Origin: Fistulifera solaris | Lineage: Eukaryota; Bacillariophyta; Bacillariophyceae; Naviculales; Stauroneidaceae | NCBI GenBank assembly: GCA_030295235.1 | Contig: AP026130.1 | Coordinates: forward strand, 1-64,000 | Length of the DNA: 64,000 nt | Reading direction: 5' to 3' | Position numbers and translations under genes: made by a program | The notes under the pieces: generated by a model | What the model was told of the DNA's origin: nothing | Databases searched by the model: none | What the model saw: the letters and a program-made list of their open reading frames with translations, nothing else | Shown here: positions 54,995 to 64,000 of the stretch, one piece after another | Position numbering within the stretch: the stretch's first letter is position 1 | Layout of the letters: each line of letters opens with the position of its first letter

Positions 54995-55579
54995 ATGTTT
55001 GGTGATGATTCTCAAACAATCATCATGAGCACTCCGTTGGTTCATAATCTTCCCATTGCTGTTCGATTTACTCAAAAATGTCTCACCATGCAGTCTTCAC
55101 CATGCAAAGCCGCGGCGTCGATCACCGTATCGCCACAGAAGCGCGTTCGATTCTCCGCACAACAAGATGTCAACATTCCTTCCCCCGCGCCTTTAGAGAA
55201 CGCTACCCAGTCGGAGCTGTGGTATTCCGCCGATGAAATGGCGGCTTTTGAATTTGAAGCTAGACAGCTGTCTATTCTTGTGTATAGGAGTCTCCTGCAA
55301 CAACATTTAGAGGATTCACCCGCGTTAGCTTTGGGCCCGCACACACGAGGACTCGAAACGAGAGGATGCATTCAACGTCAATTGTTACGACGACAAGCCC
55401 GGGCTTATATTCGTCAATTTCAACAGGGGCGCACTGCGGATGAGCTAGCCGAAGTGGCTCGCGAAATGAATGCTTGGGCGAAACATCTTGCCTACGAAGA
55501 AGCGGCTCGAGACTTTGATCGGGCGTATGCCGATGAATCGAACAAACGAAAATTTGACGCTATGCAGGAACACAGCTGA
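54995..55579 (+). CDS. RGLE-motif protein of the diatom type
   Basis: 194 aa from ATG 54995, intact. Core pattern: KRVRFS, then SELWYSADEMAAFEFEARQL, then LGPHTRGLETRGCIQRQLLR, then helical text to the end (ARAYIRQFQQGRTADELAEV; HLAYEEAARDFDRAYADE). The pairing of 'WYS-x-x-E/D-x-x-x-F' with 'RGLE' recurs in many small diatom and other stramenopile proteins as I remember them; there is no known enzyme function. No signal peptide; soluble. Probably a regulatory or protein-binding helical domain. Confidence 0.7.
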   Translation: MFGDDSQTIIMSTPLVHNLPIAVRFTQKCLTMQSSPCKAAASITVSPQKRVRFSAQQDVNIPSPAPLENATQSELWYSADEMAAFEFEARQLSILVYRSLLQQHLEDSPALALGPHTRGLETRGCIQRQLLRRQARAYIRQFQQGRTADELAEVAREMNAWAKHLAYEEAARDFDRAYADESNKRKFDAMQEHS

Positions 55580-56297
55580 CACGCATTGCGTTCTTGATAA
55601 TTTGTCCTCGTGACTTTTTATAAAGCGCAAAAGGGGTTGCAGAAAGTTGATCGGGCAACAAAGAAGTTCATAAACGAATACAATTTTGATAGAGGTAACA
55701 AATATATAAAGTTCCTAGAATACAATCTACTTGATCTTCATGTAAAGGCTCTTTCTTCAATTGATAGACGATTGAAGATCCACTTCTCGACGGCAATGGA
55801 CCTCTCTAGCTAGAAAGGCGACAAACTCGCCATCAGCAGAATTTTAGTTTTCTCAACCCCCGATCGATGAAAGACCGCGCCATCTGTCGTTGTTTTTGGC
55901 ACGTGCTTGGAATAAAGAATAAATAAATACGAAACGGAGTCGCCCTTGTCGTCGTCACTCCGACTCGCCCACTCTGACTGATTTGAGGGCAATAATCTTT
56001 TGCTGATTTTTGGTACTGGTGACTGGTGAGTGACACTGTACATTCTTGTTATGGGATTTCGACATGGGTCAGAAAGAACGTTGTTGGGACTTGAATCTTG
56101 AAGCCGAATACTTTTCAGAACCACTCCGATGAGAGGTAAAATCATTGTGTGTCTGTTCGCCCATCAGTGAATGATGGGCATCATTCATTCGCATCGTCAT
56201 CCGCATCATCCAAATGATGGAAGAAGTCGTCCCCTTGGTCGTCGTTCTTATTATCTCATTTGTTGATACAACGAAACATCCCTGTCCTACTCTTCCA
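55580..56297. other. Intergenic, no gene supported
   Basis: 720 bp. A 67-codon frame from a GTG at 55610 reads as mixed residues but has no other support. ATC-rich repeats (CATCATTCATTCGCATCGTC) lie near 56170-56220. Confidence 0.5.
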
Positions 56298-58165
56298 ATG
56301 ACAACAATAAAAACACTCCTCGTATCACTTATTTTAGTTCCTTTCGCACAAGCTTGGATTTCAATACCGGCAGCGCATCATCGACATTCTTTCTGCGTTT
56401 CGACCGAATTATCTCTCGCACGTTATCGACCCGATACAAACCAACGGAATGACGATGCCAGCAATGAGTCAACGGACGATGGTGTCACGGGACAGGGCTC
56501 CAACTGGTTAGAAAGGTCGTTTCCGATTCCGCAAGAAAAAATAGACGCGAAAACGGTCATGGATTACAATCTCGGATTGTCGGGTGTGAGTTTTGGGACG
56601 GGGCCCTTATCGGGAAGGATGTACGCTGCCATGACAAAACGCTCTTCGGCTTTACAGCAAGCGCCGCGAGAAATGAAAGACGAGATACTGGGAACGCTGC
56701 GTATTTATGCAATGGATTTTACCGCCAAAGAAGCCACAAAAGTGGCCTTGAATCAAAATGGACTCGAAATGGTACTACAAGACGATGAGCAAGATGAAGG
56801 AATGTGGGGAGTTGTTGATTCGATTCAGCTGTTAGATGAAAATGATCAGCCTATCGGTCCTATGTACGACGATTGGGAAGATGCCGCTAAAAACTGGACA
56901 CCAGGGCAAGCGTTTGATTTTGTAGTAAGACAAGTTCCTGCCAAAGTACGAGAGCTTTCTCTGGAAGAACTGTTGCAAGCTCTAGACCCGGATGGATCAC
57001 TTCGAGAAGAAGGAAAGGCGATGAATATGAATCTCATTCCGACAACCGATGATTTGCAATCTTTGGAGGATATGGCGGGCGAGAATCGACGAAGAGTAGA
57101 ACTGTCGCCACAAGACACGGAAAGTGTATTTACAGGATACCCCGAAAAGAGAGGTTATCGAGTCATTACTGCGGATGCCTTGAGAGACTGCTGGCAACAA
57201 CCTGATCGTGAGAGCTTTCTCGACAATCCTACGGTACTGCATGTAATGGATGCACTCGTGTCACACGGTTGCTTGGTAGTCGATTTGCAAAATACAAATC
57301 CTCTTGAGGGATTGTGGAAGACAGTGGAAGAAGTTTTGCCTCAAAAGATACATTTTCACCGTTACGGACCGCCACAGAGACCGGTTCTTCGTACGCGAAA
57401 GTGGGCTACATCGAATATGACACCATGGCGTTTTTAGAAACCAGGAGAACCAGTGATGGTGCTATGTTACCCGATGAATTGAGTTCCGAGCAACAGCAAT
57501 CTCTACAAGACGCTTTTGCAAGTATTTGGGATGTATCTCGTAATGTCATTCGTATCGCCATGGCAGCCAGTGCATTGGAAGACGAAGCGAATAACGATGA
57601 TATGAGGGAGGACGACATAAATTTTGATCCGTTCCAAGCCGCCGACTGGGCTGTAGAAGAACTTGTCGATCATGGCGGATCTCGTGGAAGCGTCAGCATG
57701 AGCCCGCATCGTTTGTGTCGTTACTTTTCGCCTTCTATCGACGCGGAAAGCAAAGATGATCAGAAATACAAGGAAGTGTTTGGAGCTCATACCGATTCGA
57801 CCTTTATCACGGCCGTCCCAGTAGCCACCGTTCCCGGACTGGAAGTGTACGATGAAGCGGCCGAACGATGGTATCGACCCGAAGCTTTACTCACATCCTC
57901 GCATTGCCGCTATGTGGTTCTGGTACCGGGTGAATTTTTGCAGCTGTTGACACGTCAAGAAATCTTGGCCGGCGTCCATCGTGTGGTCGTCGGGGCCGAA
58001 CAACGATTTAGTGCACCCTTATTACTTCGCGGTCGACCCGAGGCTGTCTGGAACGTGCGACGTTATTTTGGGCCGTCGGCGTTGTCATCCAATTCATTAT
58101 TGCAAGAATGTGACGGACGGACAATGGAAGAAATTCATGCCTCCATGCAAAACTCATTTCAATAA
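56298..58165 (+). CDS. Plastid-type 2OG-Fe(II) oxygenase
   Basis: About 622 aa from ATG 56298, picked because it starts the signal peptide MTTIKTLLVSLILVPFAQA with W following (WISIP), which can serve plastid import. Residues ~70-310 form an N-terminal domain of unknown role (MDYNLGLSGVSFGTGPLSGR). The oxygenase part (from ~residue 310) carries the double-stranded beta-helix residues: AHTDSTFITAVPVATVPGLE (iron ligands H and D), GVHRVVVGAEQRFSAPLLLR (distal H and RxS for 2-oxoglutarate). Flavonoid or isopenicillin-N-synthase-like enzymes have this layout, but the substrate is unknown. The frame breaks at T4 (57353-57356); one extra T restores KIHFSPLRTATETGSSYAKV. Confidence 0.8.
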
Positions 58166-58330
58166 CACTAACAAGAAAATTTGAAGAGCAACGCAGTTAT
58201 TGATATTATTTTAAGAGGACTCGGTCTGTATGCCATTACTACTTCGTTTACGACGTTCACCGGGAAGGATCTAGTACTTTCTTCGCTTGGCATTTCTTAC
58301 AAGCGAGTACATTTGTAGCATGTATTTCCC

Positions 58331-58874
58331 TCAATGCCGTCTCCCCCTGACGGGTGCTCCCGTTCCGTCTCTTGTAGACAAAGTCGAATCTGCATCCGGG
58401 CACGCCGCGGTCAGTTGCGCTTTGGTGGAGCCATTCTGTAGATAAGCATAACACTTTTGCGTCGCACTATCGTACGTAACGCCGACCACTTGCGCCAGCC
58501 GCTCCGCACTGCGTTGACAATCTTTGAGAGAAATCTTTGTCAAAACGATGCCACAGAAGTCGTACAATCGATTCTGGGAGTCCATGCATCGACCCCCTCC
58601 GACCGATTGTTCGCAACGATGTTGCGCCGGTTGGTTGGTGCCAAAGGCATCGGTATTGGCGGGAGAAAGTCGGCCATCGCAAAGTCGATCCAAAAAGAGA
58701 GAACGACTCTCGGAAGATGCTTCGTCGAACCAAATGGCTGTTGAGAAGGATAAACGGAGTGCGAGAAACAGAATTAAGATAGCTGGATGGATGGAAGGAG
58801 GGGCAATTGCGTGAGCATCCAAGAAACGGAGAGAAAGAAGCGGTGAGCAGAAATGACCACTCACCTTTCATCAT
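58331..58874 (-). CDS. Small secreted Cys-rich protein with 10-nt first exon
   Basis: Exon 1 is only 58865-58874 (ATG ATG AAA G), then an 82-nt intron (GTGAGT...TCCAG) and exon 2, 58331-58782; total 153 aa. The joined start reads MMKAILILFLALRLSFSTA, a perfect signal peptide, followed by IWFDEASSESRSLF. The mature chain has about eight cysteines, with RCMDSQNRLYDFCG and KCYAYLQNGSTKAQL. Without the splice the frame has only a GTG start and no signal. The intron is my inference. Function unknown; likely secreted or vacuolar. Confidence 0.62.
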
Positions 58875-59346
58875 TTTTTATCGACGCTCTAATTGCAAGC
58901 CTGATGACTACCTGGTATCTTCTGTAAAGGAGTTGTGCTGTTGCCCAACTTCTTTTTTGACCAGCTGTCAAAAACGCCGATGTTGCAATAGCTCATCGGG
59001 AAAATGCATGGAGAAAATGGAGGGAGAAATTTTACAACACATGCAATACACGTAGTTACAAAACGTGAAATACGCCAGGCGCGCAAAAACATGTCCGTTC
59101 AAAATGGCGCGAAGATTGACCCGCTGTCGACTGAAATGTAGGAAAGCAGTTTAGCTTCGTACAATAAAAAATGGCTCATTTTTGTTCTCGGTGAACCCAA
59201 GGATTCTTTCAACTTCCGTCAAATGAATAATGCATGCACGTTTGAGCTTCGACCCCCAAGATGGTGGAAACATATGTTCTCATGTTTGCATTGTCGCGAA
59301 GTAAGCAGCCTTTTCCCTCCGCTCATCCCTCGCAGCAACGATCGAT
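58875..59346. other. Intergenic, no gene seen
   Basis: About 470 bp between two divergently transcribed secreted-protein genes, likely a shared promoter region. No distinct motif. Confidence 0.5.
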
Positions 59347-60477
59347 ATGATCCGACACTCTCCGTTCGCTCTGCCTCGTGGTGTTTTTGTTTGTTGTGAC
59401 TCTTCTTTCGGTTCATAAAGCAGCTTTTGTACAGGCCCAGTTCTCCTGCACTGCTCCGCTAAACATTACGGCACCGTTTTCGTACACGCCCTCATCGGTC
59501 GAACCTGTGAATGACAATGAAATTTCGTTCAACATCTGCAGTGACGCTCGGGCGGAAGGCGCTTCGGGCTTACCACCAGGCGTATGGTTCCGTTACGTTC
59601 CCTCCAAAACCACAATAGTCCGCGTGTACGAAGAAACCGTCGAGCCATCTCTCTTTTCCGTGGATACTCTTGTTTTAACGGGTTCGTGCGACGAGTCTCT
59701 GGAATGTGAAGATTATTCCATGTCAGTCAGCGATGATTTAGTGTTTCAAGCAGATGCGAGTGTCGAGTATTTGATCTTTGCATTGAGTGACGCCAACATC
59801 ACCGATCCTTTTACACTGTTCCTCGAAGAACTGGAGTTTCCCGTAAACGACGAACTGGATAATGCCGCGGTGTTAACTCAGGATGATCTTCCCTTCCAAG
59901 GAGAGTTTACCACAGTCGGTGCATTGTCGGACGCTGCACTAGACGCTTGTGGATTGGATGGTGAATACGGGGTGTGGTTCAATTACAGCACCACTCATTT
60001 TCAGCAAACACTGGCACTCCGAGCAAACACCGGCATTGCCCGGGATGTGTTGGGTATTCAAGCTCGGATAGATGATCATATTTTTGCATTACTTCTGGCA
60101 ATACGTGGGACTCTACTATTGAATGGACAGCTGAGGCTGGTGTGGAATATTCTATTTTGGTAGCTGAGCCCCCAAACACCTACGGGCAAAGCTTCACACT
60201 GACTCTGGAGTCACAAAGCATTGTCGATGCCCAACCAACGGCGGCTGTTGTCGAACCTATTACATCGGCTCCGGTGATTGTGGTGGATGATAGACCTACT
60301 TTGGCAGCAACTTCCAAGCCTACGATAAGCATTACAGATGATCTGGGAACAATTCCACCGTCGATTGTGCAAAGCAATTCGCTTGTCCCAGAGCCCACAA
60401 TGACGTCTTCCAATGCGCGTCAATGGAAAAAGGGTATCACCCTGGCGTGGGGGCTAGTTTTTGCGATCATTTATTAA
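59347..60477 (+). CDS. Secreted protein with beta-rich repeats, diatom family
   Basis: About 376 aa. The text has a hydrophobic signal (FVVTLLSVHKAAFVQA) and two copies of a ~110-residue beta-rich domain: 'GVWFRYVPSKTTIVRVYEET' and 'GVWFNYSTTHFQQTLALRAN', each with a later 'EYLI/EYSILV' strand; this is a surface-protein repeat common in diatoms. The end is a Thr/Ser/Pro linker (SKPTISITDDLGTIPPSIVQ) and a hydrophobic tail (GITLAWGLVFAIIY), perhaps a GPI signal. Two T5 runs need one base each: 59384-59388 (links the start ATG 59347 to the signal) and 60081-60085 (links DDHIF to CITSGNTWDSTIEW). Function unknown. Confidence 0.6.
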
Positions 60478-61247
60478 AAATAGCTGCCTAGCCGCTGCTA
60501 CTTAGTATCAGTCTCAAAATATTTGCGGTTTCCTTTCGTAAATTCTACGCATTATGCACTGACCTCTACAGTACCTGTTAAAGGTTCCAGAAATTCTTGA
60601 AACAATGCTTTGGTCAAACAGAGATTCTATGTCGTTCCATAAATTCTGGAACCGCTGTTGTGGGTCATACGGTAATACGTCATACTTTTCGACCTAAACT
60701 TTAATCACTTGCAATGCAAAAGCTGGTAAAGCCTATTTCATTGCAACCACTACAAAATGGAGCTTATCACATTCGCTGAAAGAACGCATTGTAGGCAGGA
60801 TAGTCGCTCGAAAGAATTTGGATCCATGACTGAAGTTAGGCAGACAAAAATTCTGCCATTCTGTGTTTTTTTTGAATTGACGACTCTTCTTTTTTACACT
60901 AGCCGCCTTAGCCCCTGCGGGGATCTTTTCGTTCTGGCCCTTTTTAATATAGTGACAGACACTGACACATTAGAGCGCAAAATTAAATACAGTACGGGAT
61001 TGGATTAATTTTAAGTCGCGGAGGTTTTAAACTAACTCTTTGTGCCATAGTGCTTATCTATTGTTCGTTCGACCCTCATCCGTCTCTTTTTTTACACTCG
61101 GGCCTACAGTGAACTCTGAGCCGTTAAAATTTCGCTTTACTGTACGTGCCCGTTTCCTTTCGACGTCATTTTCCCTTTTTCGCCTCTCATCATTCTCACA
61201 TTCGTTCATCTTTCATTGCTGCTATTCATTGTTGAGAATACACTATC
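60478..61247. other. Intergenic with two palindromes
   Basis: 770 bp upstream of the SWEET gene. Near its left end are two 17-bp palindromes (60585-60601 and 60635-60651) of the type abundant at 1218-1801. The remaining part holds no supported gene. Confidence 0.6.
60585..60651. repeat. Dispersed TTCCAGAA/TTCTGGAA palindromes
   Basis: Two palindromic units separated by 33 bp, one base or two from the consensus TTCCAGAAATTCTGGAA. They are isolated from other members by almost 59 kb. Confidence 0.7.
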
Positions 61248-62093
61248 ATGATTCCCATTTCCGAATTATTGTTAGAATACATTTGCCCGATTGCTGGAGG
61301 CATGACGGCGACGGTCATGTTTGCCGCGCCGTTGCCAGACGCCTATCGTGCCGTTCGCGATCAGGGACATTTGGGCTCTCTCAATCCTTTGCCGTGGGCG
61401 TTTATGCTCGGGAATTGTTACGGCTGGGTCTTGTATGGTGTTATTCAACGGAATTTCTTTGTGTATTGTGCGAATGTGCCCGGTTTGCTCTTTGCAATTT
61501 GGTTGAATCTACAAGCCGTCAAATTGCAATACAAAAGTTATCCTTGTCAGAAGTATTCTCCCATAAGCCATGCCGAGAATGAAAAGTCATCACCGCAAAT
61601 AGAAGACGGAGAGGCGATGGCTTCTGTGGAAACGAAAAGAGAAGCCTCACCCGCTCCTTTGCGCATGACACAAGACATATGGATATTATTCATGGTCCTC
61701 GTATGGCTATTACTGACTTCCGTTCTCGGCTTCCAAGAAGAAACGATTTCTCCTGACACTCAACAATTACTGATTGGCAGTATTGTCAATCTCAATTTAG
61801 TCATTTTCTACGCCGCGCCCTTATCCACCATTTATACCGTATTGCACACGCAATCCTCGGCTTCGATTCATGTGCCGACGATGTTAACGAACACGGCAAA
61901 TGGAGTCTTTTGGTTTGCGTACGGATTGGCCGTACAAGATTGGTTCATTGCGATACCGAACGGCTTGGGAGCGGCATTGGGAGCGACCCAGATGGTGCTG
62001 AGGGTGCTGTTTCCGGCACAAAAGGTTCAAGCGAATGAGGAAGTGAGTGGTGTTGCCGATGCGAACGTACAAAATCAGGATGATCATTTGTAA
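61248..62093 (+). CDS. SWEET (MtN3/saliva) sugar transporter
   Basis: 281 aa from ATG 61248, intact. Seven membrane helices in the 3+1+3 layout of eukaryotic SWEETs: first triple helix bundle in residues 10-95 (YICPIAGGMTATVMFAAPLP, ALGNCYGW-type LGNCYGWVLYGVIQ), a loop with acidic residues, and the second bundle in 145-265 (MVLVWLLLTSVLGF, LIGSIVNLNLVIFYAAPLST, TMLTNTANGVFWFAYGLA, WFIAIPNGLGAALGATQMV). The Pro/Trp and the PLSTIYTV signature with the pore Asn are kept. SWEETs are passive sugar uniporters at plasma, vacuolar or plastid membranes. The cytosolic C-terminus (QANEEVSGVADANVQ) is short. Substrate not told by sequence. Confidence 0.92.
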   Translation: MIPISELLLEYICPIAGGMTATVMFAAPLPDAYRAVRDQGHLGSLNPLPWAFMLGNCYGWVLYGVIQRNFFVYCANVPGLLFAIWLNLQAVKLQYKSYPCQKYSPISHAENEKSSPQIEDGEAMASVETKREASPAPLRMTQDIWILFMVLVWLLLTSVLGFQEETISPDTQQLLIGSIVNLNLVIFYAAPLSTIYTVLHTQSSASIHVPTMLTNTANGVFWFAYGLAVQDWFIAIPNGLGAALGATQMVLRVLFPAQKVQANEEVSGVADANVQNQDDHL

Positions 62094-62360
62094 TATATAG
62101 TACGTTAAGAACAGAGAGACATAAAATAGATTTTCATAAAAATGAATAATAATAGAAAAATATTTTTGTCGACTTGCACCATAATGATGCAGTCCATTAT
62201 GACGAAAAGAGAGTCGGCTCTTGATAGAATGAATCACTCAATTGATCGCCGAGAAAACTGAACTTTGATACTACGATTCTCTTTAGCATGTAGTATAAAT
62301 GATCAAAAAATTTACAATAGCCTTATTTAACGCTGTAATGATCTTTCTCTAGTGACTTCA

Positions 62361-64000
62361 CTAGTCGTCGCTTTCCTCGGGCCCGTGGTAAAAATTCCAC
62401 GGCCGAGGACTCAAAACACGGACGCGACCCTGTTTGGTGCCGTACACAAAGCCGTGTCCCGAATCAGGATGGAAGCGAGCAATGTTGACATCATCCATGT
62501 CCGAAAGCATGGTGGATACATGCTGCATGCCACCGCGGATGCGGTACAAGGCACTCACCGGATGATGTGTTCCTTCGGGTTCACGAACACCATATCCTAT
62601 CAAACAAAAATCCGTGGAAGGAGAGTATTTCACGCATGTGACGGCGGAAGCTTTGGCGGGGTCCAATGGACAAGCTTCCAACAGTTGACCCAAACGGGGT
62701 GAATAACCACACGCCACGGCACCGGGATGTTTGCCACGAAGACTGCCGCCCAATTCAACACTTTCGGGAAAAGGGGTTGTATCCAAACTGATTTTTACCA
62801 CGTGAGGGACATAACGGCCAATACCGCGTTGCAAAACTTCTTGAACTCCCGATACACCTGCCGCGACAACCGACAAGGGATGAGGCGGCCGAGCACCACC
62901 CGGTGCCGGCGGCGGCGGAGGAGGGGGTGGCGGCGGAGGTGTTGACATGGTTCGATCCATAGTATCAACCAACACTTCCCGACCCTCCGATTGATGCAAG
63001 CCACCGGCGAAACGACGCCCTGGAGGACTCGGAGGAGATAATTGTTGGGGTTGATCTCGTAAAACTGGAGGCGTCCGCGGTGCAAAATCAGCTGTTTCCG
63101 GTGGTGGCAAGGGAAAAGCAGGGACGGTAGCAACAGATAGAGTTGGTGCCGATGGTGTGCTCAAAACCATCTCGTCACGAAAGGAAGGTGAACGATTGGG
63201 GGATTGTCGCTGAACGGATGAGGAATGGCTTATTAACAAATCGCTCACCCGCACACGCTCACCCATCGCCATGGAAGAAGCATCGGCATCACCGAACGGC
63301 ATGTCTTCATCCGCTTCTTCTTGTACCAACAGATCCATGGCATTGTCGACTCCTTCCGGCAACCAATACTCGGCACATGCACACAACGTCTTTCCATCGG
63401 GCGATACGTCAAATCCTCCATCATTGTACAACAAGGCTCGCGGCACAAACGTTCGAGGCTGCGAAATGCAAGAATGAGTGACGCACACACAACTTCATAT
63501 CGATCTCAACTCGTACGTACATTGGAAATGGCCCGCCGCAACGCTTGCGCTTCCAACGCGACAGTTATATCAAAATCCCACAATCGCAAATAAAAACTCA
63601 TCGTCCCACCACTGCTCAATGCCCGCGCCCGTCGTCGAGGATCTTCATTGGAAGGATTGACTCCACCCACGATAATGGTACGGCCATCCGGTGGGAAGTG
63701 GACGCATCGTAACATGTGTCGCTGATCCATTTCCGTCAATCGATTCGAAGAAGAAGTTGTTTCCTGTGCTTCATTACTAGTACTGTCTTCCTCAAAAGGA
63801 TCCAATCCCCAAAAATGCAATCGCGTCCCGTTCGCAATCGCCAACAACTGTCCCGTGGGATGAAAACTGATACTAATGATGGCATAATCGAGTCGCACCA
63901 TTTGGAGACAAACATGTTTGCGCCAATCCCACAATCGTACTTGATGCCCCAAACAGCCACTGGCGACAATATTCGCGTGTCGGGGATGATATTTGACGGT
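62361..64000 (-). CDS. AMBRA1-like WD40 protein, partial
   Basis: Partial; the N-terminal side lies beyond the right edge. Exons 63521-64000 and 62361-63458 are joined by a 62-nt intron (GTACGT...CGCAG). Visible: ANIVASGCLGHQVRLWDW (a WD40 blade), VRLDYAIISISFHPTGQLLA, then FYLRLWDFD, and after the intron PRTFVPRALLYNDGGFDVSP, DGKTLCACAEYWLPEGVDNA, and at the end AVTCVKYSPSTDFCLIGYG, ARFHPDSGHGFVYGTKQGRV. This two-part WD40 pattern resembles AMBRA1, a regulator of autophagy and substrate receptor of a CUL4 ligase in animals. A Pro/Gln/Ser-rich insert (TPSAPTLSVATVPAF, PPPPPPPPPAPGG) interrupts it. The name is by similarity of the domain sequence as I remember it. Confidence 0.7.

Noticed and set aside
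55610-55813. 67-codon frame downstream of the RGLE-motif gene
   Set aside because: Starts at GTG, AT-rich, no homologue or splice support; left out as too weak.
61040-61582. 180-codon frame overlapping the SWEET gene start
   Set aside because: Shadow in another frame; SWEET has seven helices and clear signatures.

Overview
The window looks like nuclear DNA of a diatom, probably a pennate one. Genes are compact, on both strands, with few short introns (62-82 nt, GT-AG). Several proteins begin with a signal peptide whose cleavage site is followed by F or W (thioredoxin, phosphoglycolate phosphatase, two SufE-domain proteins, 2OG oxygenase), the usual diatom plastid-import signature. Diatom-type genes are present: a PsbP-like lumen protein with a twin-arginine signal, a heat-shock-factor regulator, a SWEET sugar carrier, PLAC8, EDR2-like and DUF285 proteins. 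I recognised no reverse transcriptase, integrase, capsid gene, rRNA, tRNA or CRISPR array.

Layout. 1-2.5 kb: a 16-bp minisatellite, a duplicated block of 17-bp palindromes and a small MITE-like repeat. 2.7-7.0 kb: PsbP-like protein, a secreted Cys-rich protein and the spliceosomal helicase PRP28. 7.5-18.7 kb: two large plastid-targeted SufE-domain proteins with tryptophan-centred disordered repeats, on opposite strands on either side of an EDR2-like lipid-binding protein. 19-29.7 kb: an unknown disordered protein, an M23 peptidase-like protein, PLAC8, a secreted Cys-rich protein, a membrane desaturase and an HMG-box protein. 30-32.3 kb: a gene-poor repeat island with an element bounded by ~200-bp inverted repeats, G-rich arrays and a palindrome array. 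33.8-38.7 kb: phosphoglycolate phosphatase, HSF, an unknown gene and a CYTH phosphatase. 39-44.2 kb: three same-strand paralogues of an unrecognised acidic family. 44.8-47.8 kb: a duplicated plastid GNAT pair with a DUF285 remnant between. 48.4-64 kb: CorA-like Mg transporter, a 425-bp tandem repeat, NDUFAF7, thioredoxin, an RGLE-motif protein, 2OG oxygenase, small secreted proteins, SWEET and an AMBRA1-like WD40 protein running off the right edge.

Themes. Plastid functions recur: sulfur transfer (SufE, a degenerate MnmA domain), photorespiration (phosphoglycolate phosphatase), redox (thioredoxin) and lumen photosystem II-type proteins. The most interesting locus is the SufE/Trp-repeat pair. 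About 17 genes are open in one frame, while 11 others need one to three single-base corrections, mostly inside homopolymers; this points to residual long-read assembly indels rather than decay. Coordinates of those genes are given as full spans with the disturbed places named.
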